Notes: a model not told the origin generated them from the letters alone. A DNA stretch of 59,544 nt from JAWXCM01 sp034408745 (GCA_034408745.1 JAWXCM010000015.1:1-59544), one strand, 5' to 3'. Shown: positions 34,721 through 44,723, counted from the stretch's first letter. Numbers and translations are program-made.

Positions 34721-37228
34721 ATGAAAGTATTGGGACCCACACGACATCCCCGCCTCAACGAGGGAATAGGCCTTGTGTTGCTTGCGTTCGGGATCGCGCT
34801 CACCTGTGCGCTGGTTTCGTTCCATCCTCTTGATCCTTCGTGGAATACGGCCACTTCCGGCGCCAAAGCGATGAACCTCATCGGCCGCGTCGGCGCTATT
34901 TCCGCAGACCTGCTGCTACAGGTTGCAGGGGTCGGATCATTCACCATTCCGCTGCTTCTTGTGGCTCTGGCCTGGAAGTGGTTCCGCTCCGATCCCATCG
35001 AAGCGCAGTTCTTCAAGGTGTCGGGAGCCATTTGCCTGGTTTTGGGCGTTTGCACCGCGCTGTCGCTTGGACCCATGTGGCGGCCCTTTGGCGGTACCGT
35101 CGCGGCGGGTGGCCTGCTGGGACGGCTGATCGCCGATTACCTGATCTCCGAACTGAATCTGCCAGGCGCGATCCTGGTCACACTCTTCAGCATCATTCTT
35201 TCTCTCTACGTAGTCTCGACGTTCTCTTTGAATCTGGTTTGGGACTGGCTTGCTCCGCTTCGCGCTGCAATCGCCCGAATGTCTGCCCGGTACAGCGCCT
35301 GGCGGGATCGCCGGCGCCATGAGGCGCAGGAACGCCGGGCTGCCCGCAACGCGGAGAAGGCTCGGCTGGCCGCGGAGAAGGAGGCCGAACGGGCGGAGAA
35401 GAAGGCTCGCAAGGTTCGCGCTCGCAGGGCACCTGACGAATTGGCTCATCCCGAGCCCGCGCCCGTCACTTATGCCGAGGTCATGTCAGACGACCGTACG
35501 CGCCGCGCCGCTCCAGCGACCGTCAACACTACCCGGCCGCCGTGGGATTCCGACACTGCGCGGGATGCTTTCGTCGATGACGCTGAGCCGGAAGAGCATG
35601 AAATTCCCATACACGCGCTGGAAGATTACCAGCCCGTTGCCGCCGGATCATTGCCTCCGCCTCCGCCTCCCGCGGCTGCGGCGGCACAGGTAAAGCCGGG
35701 GCGTCCGGCAGCTGGCCCTCCCGCAAAGAAGGTCAAGTCCTTCTTCACGATTCCTTCCACCACGCTGCTCCAGGAACCACAGGCGCGCCCGCCTTACGAT
35801 TCGCAGGAACTGAAGGACATCGCGGCTCGCATCAAAAGCAGGTTTGAGGAGTTCAACGTCACGGGCTCGGTGGTGCAGATCAACCCCGGTCCGGTTGTCA
35901 CTACGTTTGAATACAAGCCTGAAGCCGGGGTGAAGTACAGCAAGATCACGAATCTGACCGAGGATCTCTGCCTCGGACTGCAGGCCGAATCGATTCTGAT
36001 TGAGCGCATTCCGGGTAAGCCGACTGTTGGAATCGAGGTGCCCAACTCGCGCCGCGAGGTGATCAGCCTGCGCCAGATCCTGGAGTCGGACGAGTTCCGT
36101 AACTCTCCATCGCCCTTGACCATCTCGGTGGGCAAGGATATCAGCGGACGCATCAAAGTGACGGCGCTCGATTCCATGCCTCACCTGCTGATTGCCGGTT
36201 CCACCGGCTCGGGCAAATCGGTGATGCTGAACACGATGATCATGTCGATTCTGTACAAGTCGACGCCGGATGAAGTACGCATGATCATGGTGGATCCCAA
36301 GCGTGTCGAACTCGGGATTTATGAAGGTATTCCGCATCTGCTGACGCCTGTGATCACGGATCCACGCAAGGCGACCAACGCGCTTCGCAATGCGGTGCTG
36401 GAGATGGAGCGGCGTCTGAAGCTGATGGCTTCCCAGGGCGCGCGCAACATCGATCAGTTCAACAAGAAGGTTCGCGCGAAGGCGGCGCAGCCCCGCAGCT
36501 TGTTCGACGAGACGGGTGTCGAGCGTATAGAAGAGGTGCTGGAAACGCTGCCCTACATCCTGATCATCATCGACGAGCTGGCCGATTTGATGATGCTGGA
36601 ACGTGCGGGTGTGGAGGAGAACGTCACGCGTCTGGCGCAGATGGCCCGGGCGGTCGGCATGCACCTTGTGCTGGCGACGCAGCGGCCGAGCGTGGATGTA
36701 ATCACGGGTCTGATCAAGGCAAATTTCCCGGCTCGTATGAGCTTCCGTGTGGCGACTCGTGTGGATTCCCGGACGGTGCTCGATGTCATGGGCGCCGAGC
36801 ATCTCCTGGGCAAGGGCGACATGTTGTTCCTGCCTCCGGGCTCGTCGCGGCTGACGCGCGTTCATGGTGCGTATGTTGGCGAGACGGAGATTGAGAGCGT
36901 CGTGGCGAACTGGAAGGCGCAGGGTCCGGCCGATTACGACCAGAGTTACCTGTTGACACCGCCCAGCGATGAAGAGGGCGAGCCTGAGGAAGAGTTCGAC
37001 GGCAACGAAGATCCGATGTACCATGATGCGGTTCGCGTGGTGCTGGAGTTGGGCAAAGCGTCGACCTCGACGCTGCAGCGCCGTCTGCGGCTCGGCTATG
37101 GACGTGCGGCTCGTATTCTCGACATGATGCAGAGGGAAGGCATCATCGGCCCGCCCGATGGTCCGCGTCCGCGCGAGGTGTTGAAGCGGCCGGACTGGCT
37201 GCAGGAAGTCGACCACCAGCTTCGCTAA
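34721..37228 (+). CDS. ftsK: DNA translocase FtsK
   Basis: The 835-residue protein has about four N-terminal membrane helices (residues 15-175), an Arg/Ala/Glu-rich helical and proline-containing linker (about 180-330), and the FtsK motor domain. Walker A is LIAGSTGSGKSVMLN, Walker B LIIIDELADLMM, followed by ATQRPSVDVITG. The C-terminal winged-helix gamma domain (TSTLQRRLRLGYGRAARI) reads KOPS-type sites. It pumps DNA across the division septum and activates chromosome-dimer resolution. The linker is short compared with E. coli FtsK and resembles SpoIIIE-like FtsK. Confidence 0.96.
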   Translation: MKVLGPTRHPRLNEGIGLVLLAFGIALTCALVSFHPLDPSWNTATSGAKAMNLIGRVGAISADLLLQVAGVGSFTIPLLLVALAWKWFRSDPIEAQFFKVSGAICLVLGVCTALSLGPMWRPFGGTVAAGGLLGRLIADYLISELNLPGAILVTLFSIILSLYVVSTFSLNLVWDWLAPLRAAIARMSARYSAWRDRRRHEAQERRAARNAEKARLAAEKEAERAEKKARKVRARRAPDELAHPEPAPVTYAEVMSDDRTRRAAPATVNTTRPPWDSDTARDAFVDDAEPEEHEIPIHALEDYQPVAAGSLPPPPPPAAAAAQVKPGRPAAGPPAKKVKSFFTIPSTTLLQEPQARPPYDSQELKDIAARIKSRFEEFNVTGSVVQINPGPVVTTFEYKPEAGVKYSKITNLTEDLCLGLQAESILIERIPGKPTVGIEVPNSRREVISLRQILESDEFRNSPSPLTISVGKDISGRIKVTALDSMPHLLIAGSTGSGKSVMLNTMIMSILYKSTPDEVRMIMVDPKRVELGIYEGIPHLLTPVITDPRKATNALRNAVLEMERRLKLMASQGARNIDQFNKKVRAKAAQPRSLFDETGVERIEEVLETLPYILIIIDELADLMMLERAGVEENVTRLAQMARAVGMHLVLATQRPSVDVITGLIKANFPARMSFRVATRVDSRTVLDVMGAEHLLGKGDMLFLPPGSSRLTRVHGAYVGETEIESVVANWKAQGPADYDQSYLLTPPSDEEGEPEEEFDGNEDPMYHDAVRVVLELGKASTSTLQRRLRLGYGRAARILDMMQREGIIGPPDGPRPREVLKRPDWLQEVDHQLR

Positions 37229-37237
37229 TATGACGGT

Positions 37238-37777
37238 ATGGCGATCCTGACCGGCAAACTGACCATCGAAGACTTCGAACGTCTGCCCCAGGAAGAGGCT
37301 GACTTCAGGGAACTGGTGGACGGGGAGTTAGTCGACGTGTCTGGCAACACACCGCAACACAACTGGATTCGCGATGGACTGATTGCCCGGCTGAAGCCAA
37401 TAGTGGCTGCGGGCAAGCTGGGCATGGTGATCGGCGAGCAGGAATATGACTTCGGCGGCAATGCTCACGGGCCGGATCTCAGCTTCTTTGGTCTTGAGAA
37501 ACTGGGGATGCTGGAGTGGAAGCGGAGGGTGCAGCGCTTTGTTCCCGATCTCGCGGTGGAAGTCGCGTCTCCGAACGATACCTACAGCCAGTTGCGGCGT
37601 AAGAAGAAGCGCTACCGCGACTCTGGCACCGCCGAGGTCTGGTTGATTGAGCCCGAGGCTCAGGAAGTGACGGTCTGTACCGCTCGTGGGGAAGTTTCGC
37701 TCACTGGTGATGACGAGCTCAGCACGCCGCTGATTCCGGGCTTCCGGATCAAGGTCTCGGAGCTCTTCGAGCTGTAG
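37238..37777 (+). CDS. Uma2-family (DUF820) putative nuclease
   Basis: The 179-residue protein has the Uma2 fold, a PD-(D/E)xK nuclease-like family. The candidate catalytic residues are Asp in HGPDLSFFG, Glu in LAVEVASPND, and Lys in QLRRKKKRY. Uma2 genes are numerous in cyanobacteria and acidobacteria and usually lack known function. The start ATG lies 9 nt after the ftsK stop. It is followed 5 nt later by the TPR gene. Confidence 0.85.
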   Translation: MAILTGKLTIEDFERLPQEEADFRELVDGELVDVSGNTPQHNWIRDGLIARLKPIVAAGKLGMVIGEQEYDFGGNAHGPDLSFFGLEKLGMLEWKRRVQRFVPDLAVEVASPNDTYSQLRRKKKRYRDSGTAEVWLIEPEAQEVTVCTARGEVSLTGDDELSTPLIPGFRIKVSELFEL

Positions 37778-37782
37778 TCATC

Positions 37783-38646
37783 ATGTGGCTTCTGCTCGCG
37801 GTGCTGGCGCAGTTCGAGCTCCAGGGTCGGCTTGAGCCTCCGGTGCGGGCGTCGGTTTCATTGCATGCTGCGTCGTCTCCCTTCAGTGTGTCGGCTCTGG
37901 CGGGGCCGGATGGCACCTTCCGCTTTCGCGGTCTCGATCCAGGCTCGTACACGATCGCAGTGTTCGTGCCGGGCAGCGGGGAGATGCGGCAGACGTTCGA
38001 CATTGGTCCGGCTGGCGCGGACAAGCGCGGACGGGTGCGGCGCACCTTCACTCTGTCGGCGGAACTGATGAACCGCGAGGCCGCGCACCAGGTGTCGGCG
38101 CGGGCGCTGGCGATTCCGGAGCGGGCAAAGCGCGAGTATGAGGAAGCGCAGCGGTGTCTGGCAAAGCGTGACATCGCGGGCGCCATCGAGCGGCTGGACC
38201 GCGCTGTGGAAATCGCGCCCAGCTACGCGGCTGCGTGGAACAACCTTGGCACCATTGCGTATCAGACGCAGCGCTTCCCCGATGCCGAGCGCAACTTCCG
38301 CCGCGCGCTGGAAGCGGATCCCGATTCCTATGAGCCGCTTGTCAATCTGGGTGGTGTGCTCATCAACAACAGCAATCTGGAGGAAGCGTGGAAGTACAAC
38401 GTGTATGCCGTGCTGCGGCGCCCGGGCGATGCGCTGGCACAGGCGCAGCTCGGGATGACGTACCTCGGGCTGAATAAGCTGGACCTGGCGGAGAAGCATC
38501 TGCTGGAAGCGGTGCGACTCGACCCCGGCCATTTCTCTCACCCGCAACTGCAGCTGGCACAGCTTTATCTGCGCAAAGGGGATCGCGCGAACGCGGCAAA
38601 GCAGGTTGAAGCTTTTCGGGTTCTGCACCCGGACTGGCATCGCTGA
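37783..38646 (+). CDS. Exported TPR protein with N-terminal carboxypeptidase-regulatory-like domain
   Basis: The 287-residue protein begins with a short hydrophobic leader and a beta-sandwich-like domain (LAGPDGTFRFRGLDPGSYTI, a carboxypeptidase-regulatory-like pattern). From about residue 115 it has three to four TPR repeats (YAAAWNNLGTIAYQTQRFPDAE and related units). It is probably a scaffold for protein-protein contacts in the periplasm. No partner is evident next to it. Confidence 0.8.
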   Translation: MWLLLAVLAQFELQGRLEPPVRASVSLHAASSPFSVSALAGPDGTFRFRGLDPGSYTIAVFVPGSGEMRQTFDIGPAGADKRGRVRRTFTLSAELMNREAAHQVSARALAIPERAKREYEEAQRCLAKRDIAGAIERLDRAVEIAPSYAAAWNNLGTIAYQTQRFPDAERNFRRALEADPDSYEPLVNLGGVLINNSNLEEAWKYNVYAVLRRPGDALAQAQLGMTYLGLNKLDLAEKHLLEAVRLDPGHFSHPQLQLAQLYLRKGDRANAAKQVEAFRVLHPDWHR

Positions 38647-38660
38647 TACGATATCGGCGT

Positions 38661-39500
38661 ATGACACGTCGAAACTTCGTCCCGGCGTTTGCCGGAATTG
38701 CCATGGCCGCGTCCGCTCAGGATGCTACGCCGAAGCGCCGGCCCGGCAAGCTGAAGCAGGCTATCTGCCCCGGTGCGCTGGGCAAAATGTCGCTGGAAGA
38801 CAAGTGCAAGACCATCGCCGAACTGGGTCTGTACGGCATCGATCTGGTGGGTCCGAAGGACTGGCCCACGCTACAGAAGTACGGCCTGATCCCTACCATG
38901 TGTCCGGGCGGCGGAACGATTCCGGTCGGCCTGAACCGCGTGGAGAATCACGATCGTTTCGAGAAGCCGGTGCACGATCTCATCGACCAGTGCGCCGTTG
39001 CCAAAGTGCCGAACCTGATCGGGCTGGTGGGCTCGCGGGCGAAGCAGCCGGTGGAACAGGGCATCGAGAACTGCGTCAAGTTCTGCAACAAGATCAAGTC
39101 GCACCTGGAAGACAAGCAGGTGACCTTCTGCATTGAGTACCTCAACAGCAAGGTGAATCATCCGGACTACGATTTCGACCACATGAGCTATGGCGTCGAG
39201 GTCTGCAAGCGCTCCGGTTCGTCGCGCGTCAGGATTTTGTACGACATGTATCACGTGCAGATCATGGAAGGCGACATCATCCGCATGGCGAAGGCGAACC
39301 TGCAGTACATCGGCCATCTCCACACGGCAGGCAATCCCGGCCGGCATGAGATGGACGACTCGCAGGAGATGAACTACCGCGGCATCGCGAAGGCGCTGGT
39401 CGACATGGGCTACAGCGGCTACATCTCCCACGAGTACTCGCCTACGCGGGATCCGCTCACCTCGCTTAAGGAAACGCTGGCCATCTTCGACATCGCGTAA
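38661..39500 (+). CDS. Exported TIM-barrel sugar isomerase, hydroxypyruvate isomerase-like
   Basis: The 279-residue protein has a Tat-like start (TRRNFVPAFAG) and a xylose isomerase-like TIM barrel. FCIEYLNSKVNHPDYDF and VRILYDMYHVQIMEGD supply the Glu and Asp/His metal ligands typical of Hyi-like enzymes. IGHLHTAGNPGRHEMD and YSGYISHEYSPT supply the other ligands. Hydroxypyruvate isomerase or an inositol/sugar epimerase role is possible. The Tat motif in this family is common in acidobacteria and planctomycetes. TACGAT occurs 8 nt upstream of the ATG. Confidence 0.82.
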   Translation: MTRRNFVPAFAGIAMAASAQDATPKRRPGKLKQAICPGALGKMSLEDKCKTIAELGLYGIDLVGPKDWPTLQKYGLIPTMCPGGGTIPVGLNRVENHDRFEKPVHDLIDQCAVAKVPNLIGLVGSRAKQPVEQGIENCVKFCNKIKSHLEDKQVTFCIEYLNSKVNHPDYDFDHMSYGVEVCKRSGSSRVRILYDMYHVQIMEGDIIRMAKANLQYIGHLHTAGNPGRHEMDDSQEMNYRGIAKALVDMGYSGYISHEYSPTRDPLTSLKETLAIFDIA

Positions 39501-39553
39501 ACAGTTTGTTGTGTGGGCGGCGCTGCCTTCGTGCCGTCCACTCTTCGGAAGCC

Positions 39554-41473
39554 ATGCCCGAACCTCTGCTGTCGCGGTACGAAGTTCGCGAACACACAAG
39601 CCCGTTGTTCCGATGGCTGTTTCACGGGAACCGGCTGGACGTGTCGCATCCTTACGAGACGGCCGCTCATCCCTGGTACAGCGTGCTGTGGCTGACCGGT
39701 GTCGACTATTTTTCGACGCTCGGATACCAGCCTGGAATCGCGTTGCTGGCCGCGGGCGCCATCTCTCCGATTGCCACCGGAATCCTGGTGCTGGTGACGC
39801 TGTTCTGCGCGTTGCCGGTCTACTCGCAGGTGGCGGGGCGTTCTTATGTTGGGCAGGGCTCCATCGCCATGCTGGAGAACCTTCTCCAGGGCTGGTGGGG
39901 CAAGCTGTTCGTGCTGGTGCTGCTGGGCTTCGCCGCGACGGACTTCGTCATCACTATGACGCTGTCGGCGGCAGACGCGACGCAGCACGCGATGGAGAAT
40001 CCGTTCCTGCATCCTTATCTTGCCGACGCGCGGATGATCCTGACGCTCGGACTGCTGGCGATGCTGGGCGCGGTGTTTCTTGCCGGCTTCAATGAAGCGA
40101 TCGGGCTGGCGGCATTCGTCGCGATCCCTTATATTCTGCTGAACGTTGTGGTGCTGGTGCGCGCGTTCATCGAGATATGGCATCACCCGGAGGCGTTGCC
40201 GAACTGGCAGGCGGCGCTGATGGCTCGCGGCACGGACTGGGGCGGGATCCTGCTGGCCGCGGCAATCATCTTCCCGAGGCTCGCGCTGGGACTCAGCGGC
40301 TTTGAGACCGGTGTGTCGGTGATGCCTCTGATCCAGGGAGAGGTGCCGCACGGACGTGTCGCCAACACGCGTAAGCTGCTGGCTGCCGCGGCGCTGATCA
40401 TGAGCGTGCTGCTGGTTGCGTCGAGCTTTGCCACCACGCTGCTGATCCCCGAATCGGCGTACAAGGCAGGGGGTAAGGCGAGCGGACGCGCGATCGCGTA
40501 CCTGGCGCACGGGCTTCTGGGCGACGTGTTCGGCACGGTGTATGACGCCTCGACGATCCTCATCCTGTGGTTCGCTGGCGCGTCGGCCATGGCCGGCCTG
40601 CTGCACCTGATCCCGCGCTATCTGCCGCGCTTCGGCATGGCTCCGATGTGGGTCGCTTACCCGAGACCGCTGGTGCTGGTGCTGTTCTCGATCGCGGTGG
40701 TTGTCACCATCGTATTCCGCGCCGATGTGGAGGCGCAGGGCGGCGCGTATGCGACGGGCGTGCTGGTACTGATGCTGTCGGCGTCCATTGCGGCGGCGAT
40801 TGCGCTGGGTCATGAACACCGGCGCGGCATGAGCATCTACGCCTGGGTGGTGGCGGCGATCTTTGCCTACACGCTTGTTGACAACGTGCATGAACGGCCG
40901 GACGGCATCATCATTGCGAGCATCTTCATCCTGCTTACGCTGACCGTCAGCGGTGTCAGCCGTTACATCCGCGCCACAGAGCTTCGCGTCTCAGAGATCT
41001 GCTTCACGGACCCGGAGTCGGAAGAACTTTGGCAGTCGATCCTGTGCAAGAAGGTGAATCTGGCGCCCCTGCGGACGCTGGATGACGCCTCCTGCGAGGC
41101 CAAGGAACGCGAGATCCGGAAGCACTACATAGTGGACGGTCCGGTGGCGTTTCTGAATGTCGGCCTGGTCGATAACCGGAGCGAATTTCTGGCTCCGCTG
41201 CGGGTGCAGGTCCTGAAGCAGGGCGGGCATTACGCGATCCATGTTTCCGGGGCGAACGCCACTGCCAACACCATCGCGTATATCAGCGAACTGGTGGACC
41301 CGATATCGATCTTTCTCGGGCTGACTCGTCTGCCGCCTGTGACGCAGGCGATTCGCTTCCTGCTGTTCGGCGAGGGCGAGGTCGGGCTGCTGGTCTATAC
41401 GATTCTGCTGCGCTACTGGGAGATGACTCCGGAGGAAGACGTCCGTCCGAACATCTTCCTCATGAGTAACTGA
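39554..41473 (+). CDS. APC-superfamily permease with cytosolic C-terminal domain
   Basis: The 639-residue protein has about 12 transmembrane helices followed by a soluble domain of about 150 residues. It resembles APC-type amino acid/polyamine permeases (VLWLTGVDYFSTLGYQPGIA, then FPRLALGLSGFETGVSVMPL). The ATG at 39554 gives the better N-terminus than an in-frame TTG upstream. The C-terminal domain (residues about 495-639) has no recognised signature and may regulate transport. It ends before a strong terminator shared with the convergent lon gene. Confidence 0.85.
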   Translation: MPEPLLSRYEVREHTSPLFRWLFHGNRLDVSHPYETAAHPWYSVLWLTGVDYFSTLGYQPGIALLAAGAISPIATGILVLVTLFCALPVYSQVAGRSYVGQGSIAMLENLLQGWWGKLFVLVLLGFAATDFVITMTLSAADATQHAMENPFLHPYLADARMILTLGLLAMLGAVFLAGFNEAIGLAAFVAIPYILLNVVVLVRAFIEIWHHPEALPNWQAALMARGTDWGGILLAAAIIFPRLALGLSGFETGVSVMPLIQGEVPHGRVANTRKLLAAAALIMSVLLVASSFATTLLIPESAYKAGGKASGRAIAYLAHGLLGDVFGTVYDASTILILWFAGASAMAGLLHLIPRYLPRFGMAPMWVAYPRPLVLVLFSIAVVVTIVFRADVEAQGGAYATGVLVLMLSASIAAAIALGHEHRRGMSIYAWVVAAIFAYTLVDNVHERPDGIIIASIFILLTLTVSGVSRYIRATELRVSEICFTDPESEELWQSILCKKVNLAPLRTLDDASCEAKEREIRKHYIVDGPVAFLNVGLVDNRSEFLAPLRVQVLKQGGHYAIHVSGANATANTIAYISELVDPISIFLGLTRLPPVTQAIRFLLFGEGEVGLLVYTILLRYWEMTPEEDVRPNIFLMSN

Positions 41474-41485
41474 CGTGTAAACAAG

Positions 41486-41521
41486 AAAGCCTCGGACCGG
41501 TTGTTGCCGGTTCGAGGCTTT
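41486..41521. terminator. Bidirectional Rho-independent terminator between the permease gene and lon
   Basis: AAAGCCTCG (41486-41494) pairs with CGAGGCTTT (41513-41521), and inside it ACCGG (41496-41500) pairs with CCGGT (41507-41511) with a G-T pair joining them, making a 15-bp stem with a TTGTTG loop. The A-rich and T-rich flanks suit both strands. Confidence 0.85.
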
Positions 41522-41578
41522 CCTGGCGGGTCTGGGGACCCGCCGCAGGCCTGGGGGCCTGCCCCAGGGCCTGCCCCC
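41522..41578. repeat. GC-rich palindromic cluster between the terminator and the lon stop
   Basis: The stretch holds two hairpins, GGCGGGT/ACCCGCC (41525-41544) and GCAGGCC/GGCCTGC (41545-41562), plus a second direct copy of GGCCTGCCCC (41556-41565 and 41568-41577). This resembles a REP-type intergenic palindrome unit. Only one copy is in the window, so repeat status in the genome is unproven. Confidence 0.5.
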
Positions 41579-43945
41579 CTACGCTACGTTTAGGAGTTGG
41601 TGGAGGCCGCTGTTGACTCCTGGGATGGAGTTCTCCAGAACTTCCTCTATGCGCTCGGCGAAGATGAATTCCATTTCGCTTCTGGCGGGCTCGGGAATGT
41701 CTCGCACGTCCTTCTTGTTGGCCCTGGGAAGGATGATGCGTTTGATGCCGGCCCTTCTTGCGGCTAACACCTTTTCCTTTACTCCGCCGATTGGCAGGAC
41801 CAGGCCGGTCAGGGTGATTTCGCCGGTCATGGCGGTGTCGGACCTGGCCTGCTGCTTTGTATAAAGCGAGGTCAGGGCTGTGGCCATGGTCACGCCTGCC
41901 GACGGGCCGTCCTTGGGGATGGCTCCCGCGGGCACGTGAATGTGGATACCGGTGTTCTTGAACACAGCCGGATCGATGCCGAGTTGTTCGGCGTGGGACC
42001 AGACCCAGCTCTGGGCGGTCTTGGCCGACTCCTTCATGACATCGCCCAACTGGCCGGTGAGTGTGAGGCCGCTGCCGTCGGGCAGAGCGGTGCCTTCGAT
42101 GTAGAGGACCTCGCCGCCCGTCTCGGTCCACGCCAGACCGGCGACGACACCGGCGGGCGAGTTCTTGCGGGCTTCGTCGACGTTGAACGGCTCAGGGCCA
42201 AGCAGGTCGACGAGATCGGCGGGATGCACGGTGAGTTCCGTGGTGTCCCCTTCGGCGAAGCGCAGCGTGACTTTACGGGTCAGGCGTGCGATCGACTTTT
42301 CGAGGCGGCGCAGTCCTGCTTCGCGGGTGTAGTTGCGAATCAGGAACGAGACCGTATCTTCCGGGATCACGATCTGCACGTCGGTGAGACCCGATTCCCT
42401 GATCTGGCGCGGGATCAGGTACTTCTTAGCGATCTCGACCTTCTCCTCTTCCGTGTAGCCGGAGAGGCGGAGGATTTCCATACGGTCGAGCAGCGGCCGC
42501 GGGATGGTGTCCAGCGTATTCGCCGTGGTGACGAACAGCGCTTTTGACAAATCCCAGTTCATGTCGAGATAGTTGTCGCGGAACGTCTTGTTCTGCTCGG
42601 GGTCGAGGATCTCAAGCAGGGCCGAAGCGGGATCGCCTCGGTAGTCCCGGCCGAGCTTGTCGATCTCATCGAGCATGATGACGGGGTTCCTGGCACCCGC
42701 GCGGCGGATGGCCTGGATGAGGCGTCCGGGCATGGCTCCGATGTAGGTCCGGCGATGGCCCCGCAGTTCGGCCTCGTCGTGCATGCCGCCGAGCGACATA
42801 CGTTCGAACTTGCGTCCCAGGGCTCGGGCGATGGACTGGCCGAGCGAGGTTTTGCCAACGCCCGGAGGTCCAACGAGGCACAGGATGGGCGCCTTGGCGT
42901 TGGGGTTCATGCGCAGCACGCCGAGGTGTTCGAGGATGCGCTCCTTGACCTCTTTCAGGCCGAAGTGATCCTCATCGAGAACCTTGCGGGCGTGGGCGAT
43001 ATCGAGGTTGTCCTCCGTGAATTTGGTCCACGGGAGCTCACTCACCATCTCGAGGTACGTGCGGATGACGTTGTGCTCGGGCGAGGCACTGGGGATCTTC
43101 TCAAGCCGGTTGAGCTCGCGGTCGACTTCCTTGCGGACGTCTTCGGGGAGCTCGACTTTGCTGAGCTGTTCGCGCAGCATATCGACCTCAGCCTGCTCGG
43201 GATTCTTCTCACCGAGCTCCTGCTGAATGGCGCGGAGCTGCTGGCGGAGCAGGTATTCGCGCTGCTCCTTATTCATTTCCGTGCGGGCCTTGCTGTTGAT
43301 GTTGTTCTTCAGCTCCAGCACCTGCACTTCATAGCTGAGGTATCCGTGCATGAGGCGCAGGGCTTCGGCCTGCGTATTGGCCTCAAGCAGGGTCTGCTCT
43401 TTGGCGATCTCCATGCTCAGGATGGAGGCGAGCAGGTAAACGAGGCGCAGCGGATCGTCACTGGACGCCAGCATGCGGCTGATTTCGGCGGGTGCCTGAG
43501 GCTGTGCCAGTTCGATGGCTTTGGTGGCGAGGTCGACGATGGCGCTGTGCAGCGCTTCGGTTTCGGCGTCGCGATCTTCGGGCTGTGCGAGGACTTCGAC
43601 CTCGGCCTGCAGATAGCCCTCATATGTTTCCAGCGAGCGAATGGCAACACGCTCGGCTCCCATCACGAGAACTTCCATGAGGTTCTCATTGGGCCGGGAC
43701 ATCTTGCGGATAATGGCCCTGGTTCCGGTGGTATAGAGATCTTCCTGGGCCGGCGCTTCGACCGCCGGATCCTTTTGTGCCACGAGGACGATCTCTTTGT
43801 CTTCAGTTCCGAGTGCTGCCTGAACGGCGGCGAGCGAGGCGCTGCGGCCGACTGAAAGCGGCATGAGCAAATACGGAAACAAGACCGTATTCTTCAGGGG
43901 CAGCACTGGCAATACTTTTGTTTTTCCTGCAACAGATTCACTCAT
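41579..43945 (-). CDS. lon: ATP-dependent protease Lon
   Basis: The 788-residue protein has the N-terminal substrate-binding domain (VLPVLPLKNTVLFPYLLMPL), a coiled-coil region (about 190-260), the AAA+ module (LVGPPGVGKTSLGQSIA and VIMLDEIDKLGRDYRGD) and the serine-lysine protease domain (KDGPSAGVTMATALTSL with the catalytic Ser; IGGVKEKVLAARRAG with the catalytic Lys). It degrades misfolded and regulatory proteins. The ATG at 43945 is preceded by AGAGGAAA and was chosen over an upstream start. It is the last gene of a minus-strand proteostasis cluster. Confidence 0.97.
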   Translation of the reverse strand: MSESVAGKTKVLPVLPLKNTVLFPYLLMPLSVGRSASLAAVQAALGTEDKEIVLVAQKDPAVEAPAQEDLYTTGTRAIIRKMSRPNENLMEVLVMGAERVAIRSLETYEGYLQAEVEVLAQPEDRDAETEALHSAIVDLATKAIELAQPQAPAEISRMLASSDDPLRLVYLLASILSMEIAKEQTLLEANTQAEALRLMHGYLSYEVQVLELKNNINSKARTEMNKEQREYLLRQQLRAIQQELGEKNPEQAEVDMLREQLSKVELPEDVRKEVDRELNRLEKIPSASPEHNVIRTYLEMVSELPWTKFTEDNLDIAHARKVLDEDHFGLKEVKERILEHLGVLRMNPNAKAPILCLVGPPGVGKTSLGQSIARALGRKFERMSLGGMHDEAELRGHRRTYIGAMPGRLIQAIRRAGARNPVIMLDEIDKLGRDYRGDPASALLEILDPEQNKTFRDNYLDMNWDLSKALFVTTANTLDTIPRPLLDRMEILRLSGYTEEEKVEIAKKYLIPRQIRESGLTDVQIVIPEDTVSFLIRNYTREAGLRRLEKSIARLTRKVTLRFAEGDTTELTVHPADLVDLLGPEPFNVDEARKNSPAGVVAGLAWTETGGEVLYIEGTALPDGSGLTLTGQLGDVMKESAKTAQSWVWSHAEQLGIDPAVFKNTGIHIHVPAGAIPKDGPSAGVTMATALTSLYTKQQARSDTAMTGEITLTGLVLPIGGVKEKVLAARRAGIKRIILPRANKKDVRDIPEPARSEMEFIFAERIEEVLENSIPGVNSGLHQLLNVA

Positions 43946-44024
43946 TTGTTTATTTCCTCTTCCAGATAATGCGTACCAGTGCACTGCGCGGGCTGCCAGT
44001 CACTGTTGCTGGCTTTGCGTAAGG

Positions 44025-44723
44025 TTATTTTTTTCTAAAAATCAATGGAATGGATTTCTGTCCAGGATTCTGGGTCCATTCTCCTTTGATTTCCGAACCG
44101 TCTTCGTTACGCAGGCCTTTGTAGCTTCCTCCGTAACTCCGGACAGCGAAAGAGATGCTGTTGCCGTCCTCAACGATTCGATGGAGCAGGGCGTCTTTCA
44201 TTCCCTGCGTGAGGCTGTCCAACGTTGCCGAAGCGGTTTCGTCCGGCTGATTCCGGAAGTGAACGGCCACGGGCCGGGTGCGGTTATTGGTGAGGGGCAA
44301 CGTTCCCTCCCAGTCGCCTTCCAGTGCTTTGGACACGGGTTGGAGAGGCTCCGGCAATTCCACTTTTGGTTCTCCGGCGAGAGTAAAATTCACCGGAATT
44401 TCTTTGCCCTGCGCCAGCATAAATCCGCCCAGTGAGCGTTCCTTCCAGATGAGCCGGAAGGGCGGTTTTCCAGGGAAGTCAATGGCGATGAAGCTGACCT
44501 TTGGCCCTTCCACTGCGACGTCCGCGGCGCGAAGACCGCTGACGTTCTTTTCGGGAACTCCGAGGCTGGCCACCCACACGCCCCGGGTATTGCGGGCGAG
44601 ATCGAGTGTGATCTTCGAAGGCGCGTTCGACGAGGCGACCGCACCTTCCCAGTGACCCAACGGTCCGACTTGCGCGCTCGCCGTTATGGCAACGGCGAGC
44701 GCAACTGACAGGAGACGGAACAT
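44025..44723 (-). CDS. Exported protein of unknown function linked to htrA
   Basis: The 232-residue protein has a signal peptide (residues 1-17) and two beta-rich repeats, each around a GxWEG motif (GHWEGAVASS and GDWEGTLPL), resembling lipocalin-like or DUF-type periplasmic domains seen in acidobacterial peptidase proteins. No catalytic motif is seen. The ATG overlaps the htrA stop by one base (TAATG), so translation is coupled with the periplasmic protease. It may act with HtrA in envelope quality control. Confidence 0.7.
   Translation of the reverse strand: MFRLLSVALAVAITASAQVGPLGHWEGAVASSNAPSKITLDLARNTRGVWVASLGVPEKNVSGLRAADVAVEGPKVSFIAIDFPGKPPFRLIWKERSLGGFMLAQGKEIPVNFTLAGEPKVELPEPLQPVSKALEGDWEGTLPLTNNRTRPVAVHFRNQPDETASATLDSLTQGMKDALLHRIVEDGNSISFAVRSYGGSYKGLRNEDGSEIKGEWTQNPGQKSIPLIFRKK

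Noticed and set aside
39419..40891. A 490-codon minus-strand reading frame antisense to the APC permease gene.
   Set aside because: Arg/His/Gln-rich shadow of a membrane protein gene, with no domain features.
41505..41520. GGTTCGAGGC resembling a tRNA T-arm.
   Set aside because: It is part of a perfect terminator stem; no acceptor, D or anticodon arms can be placed around it.
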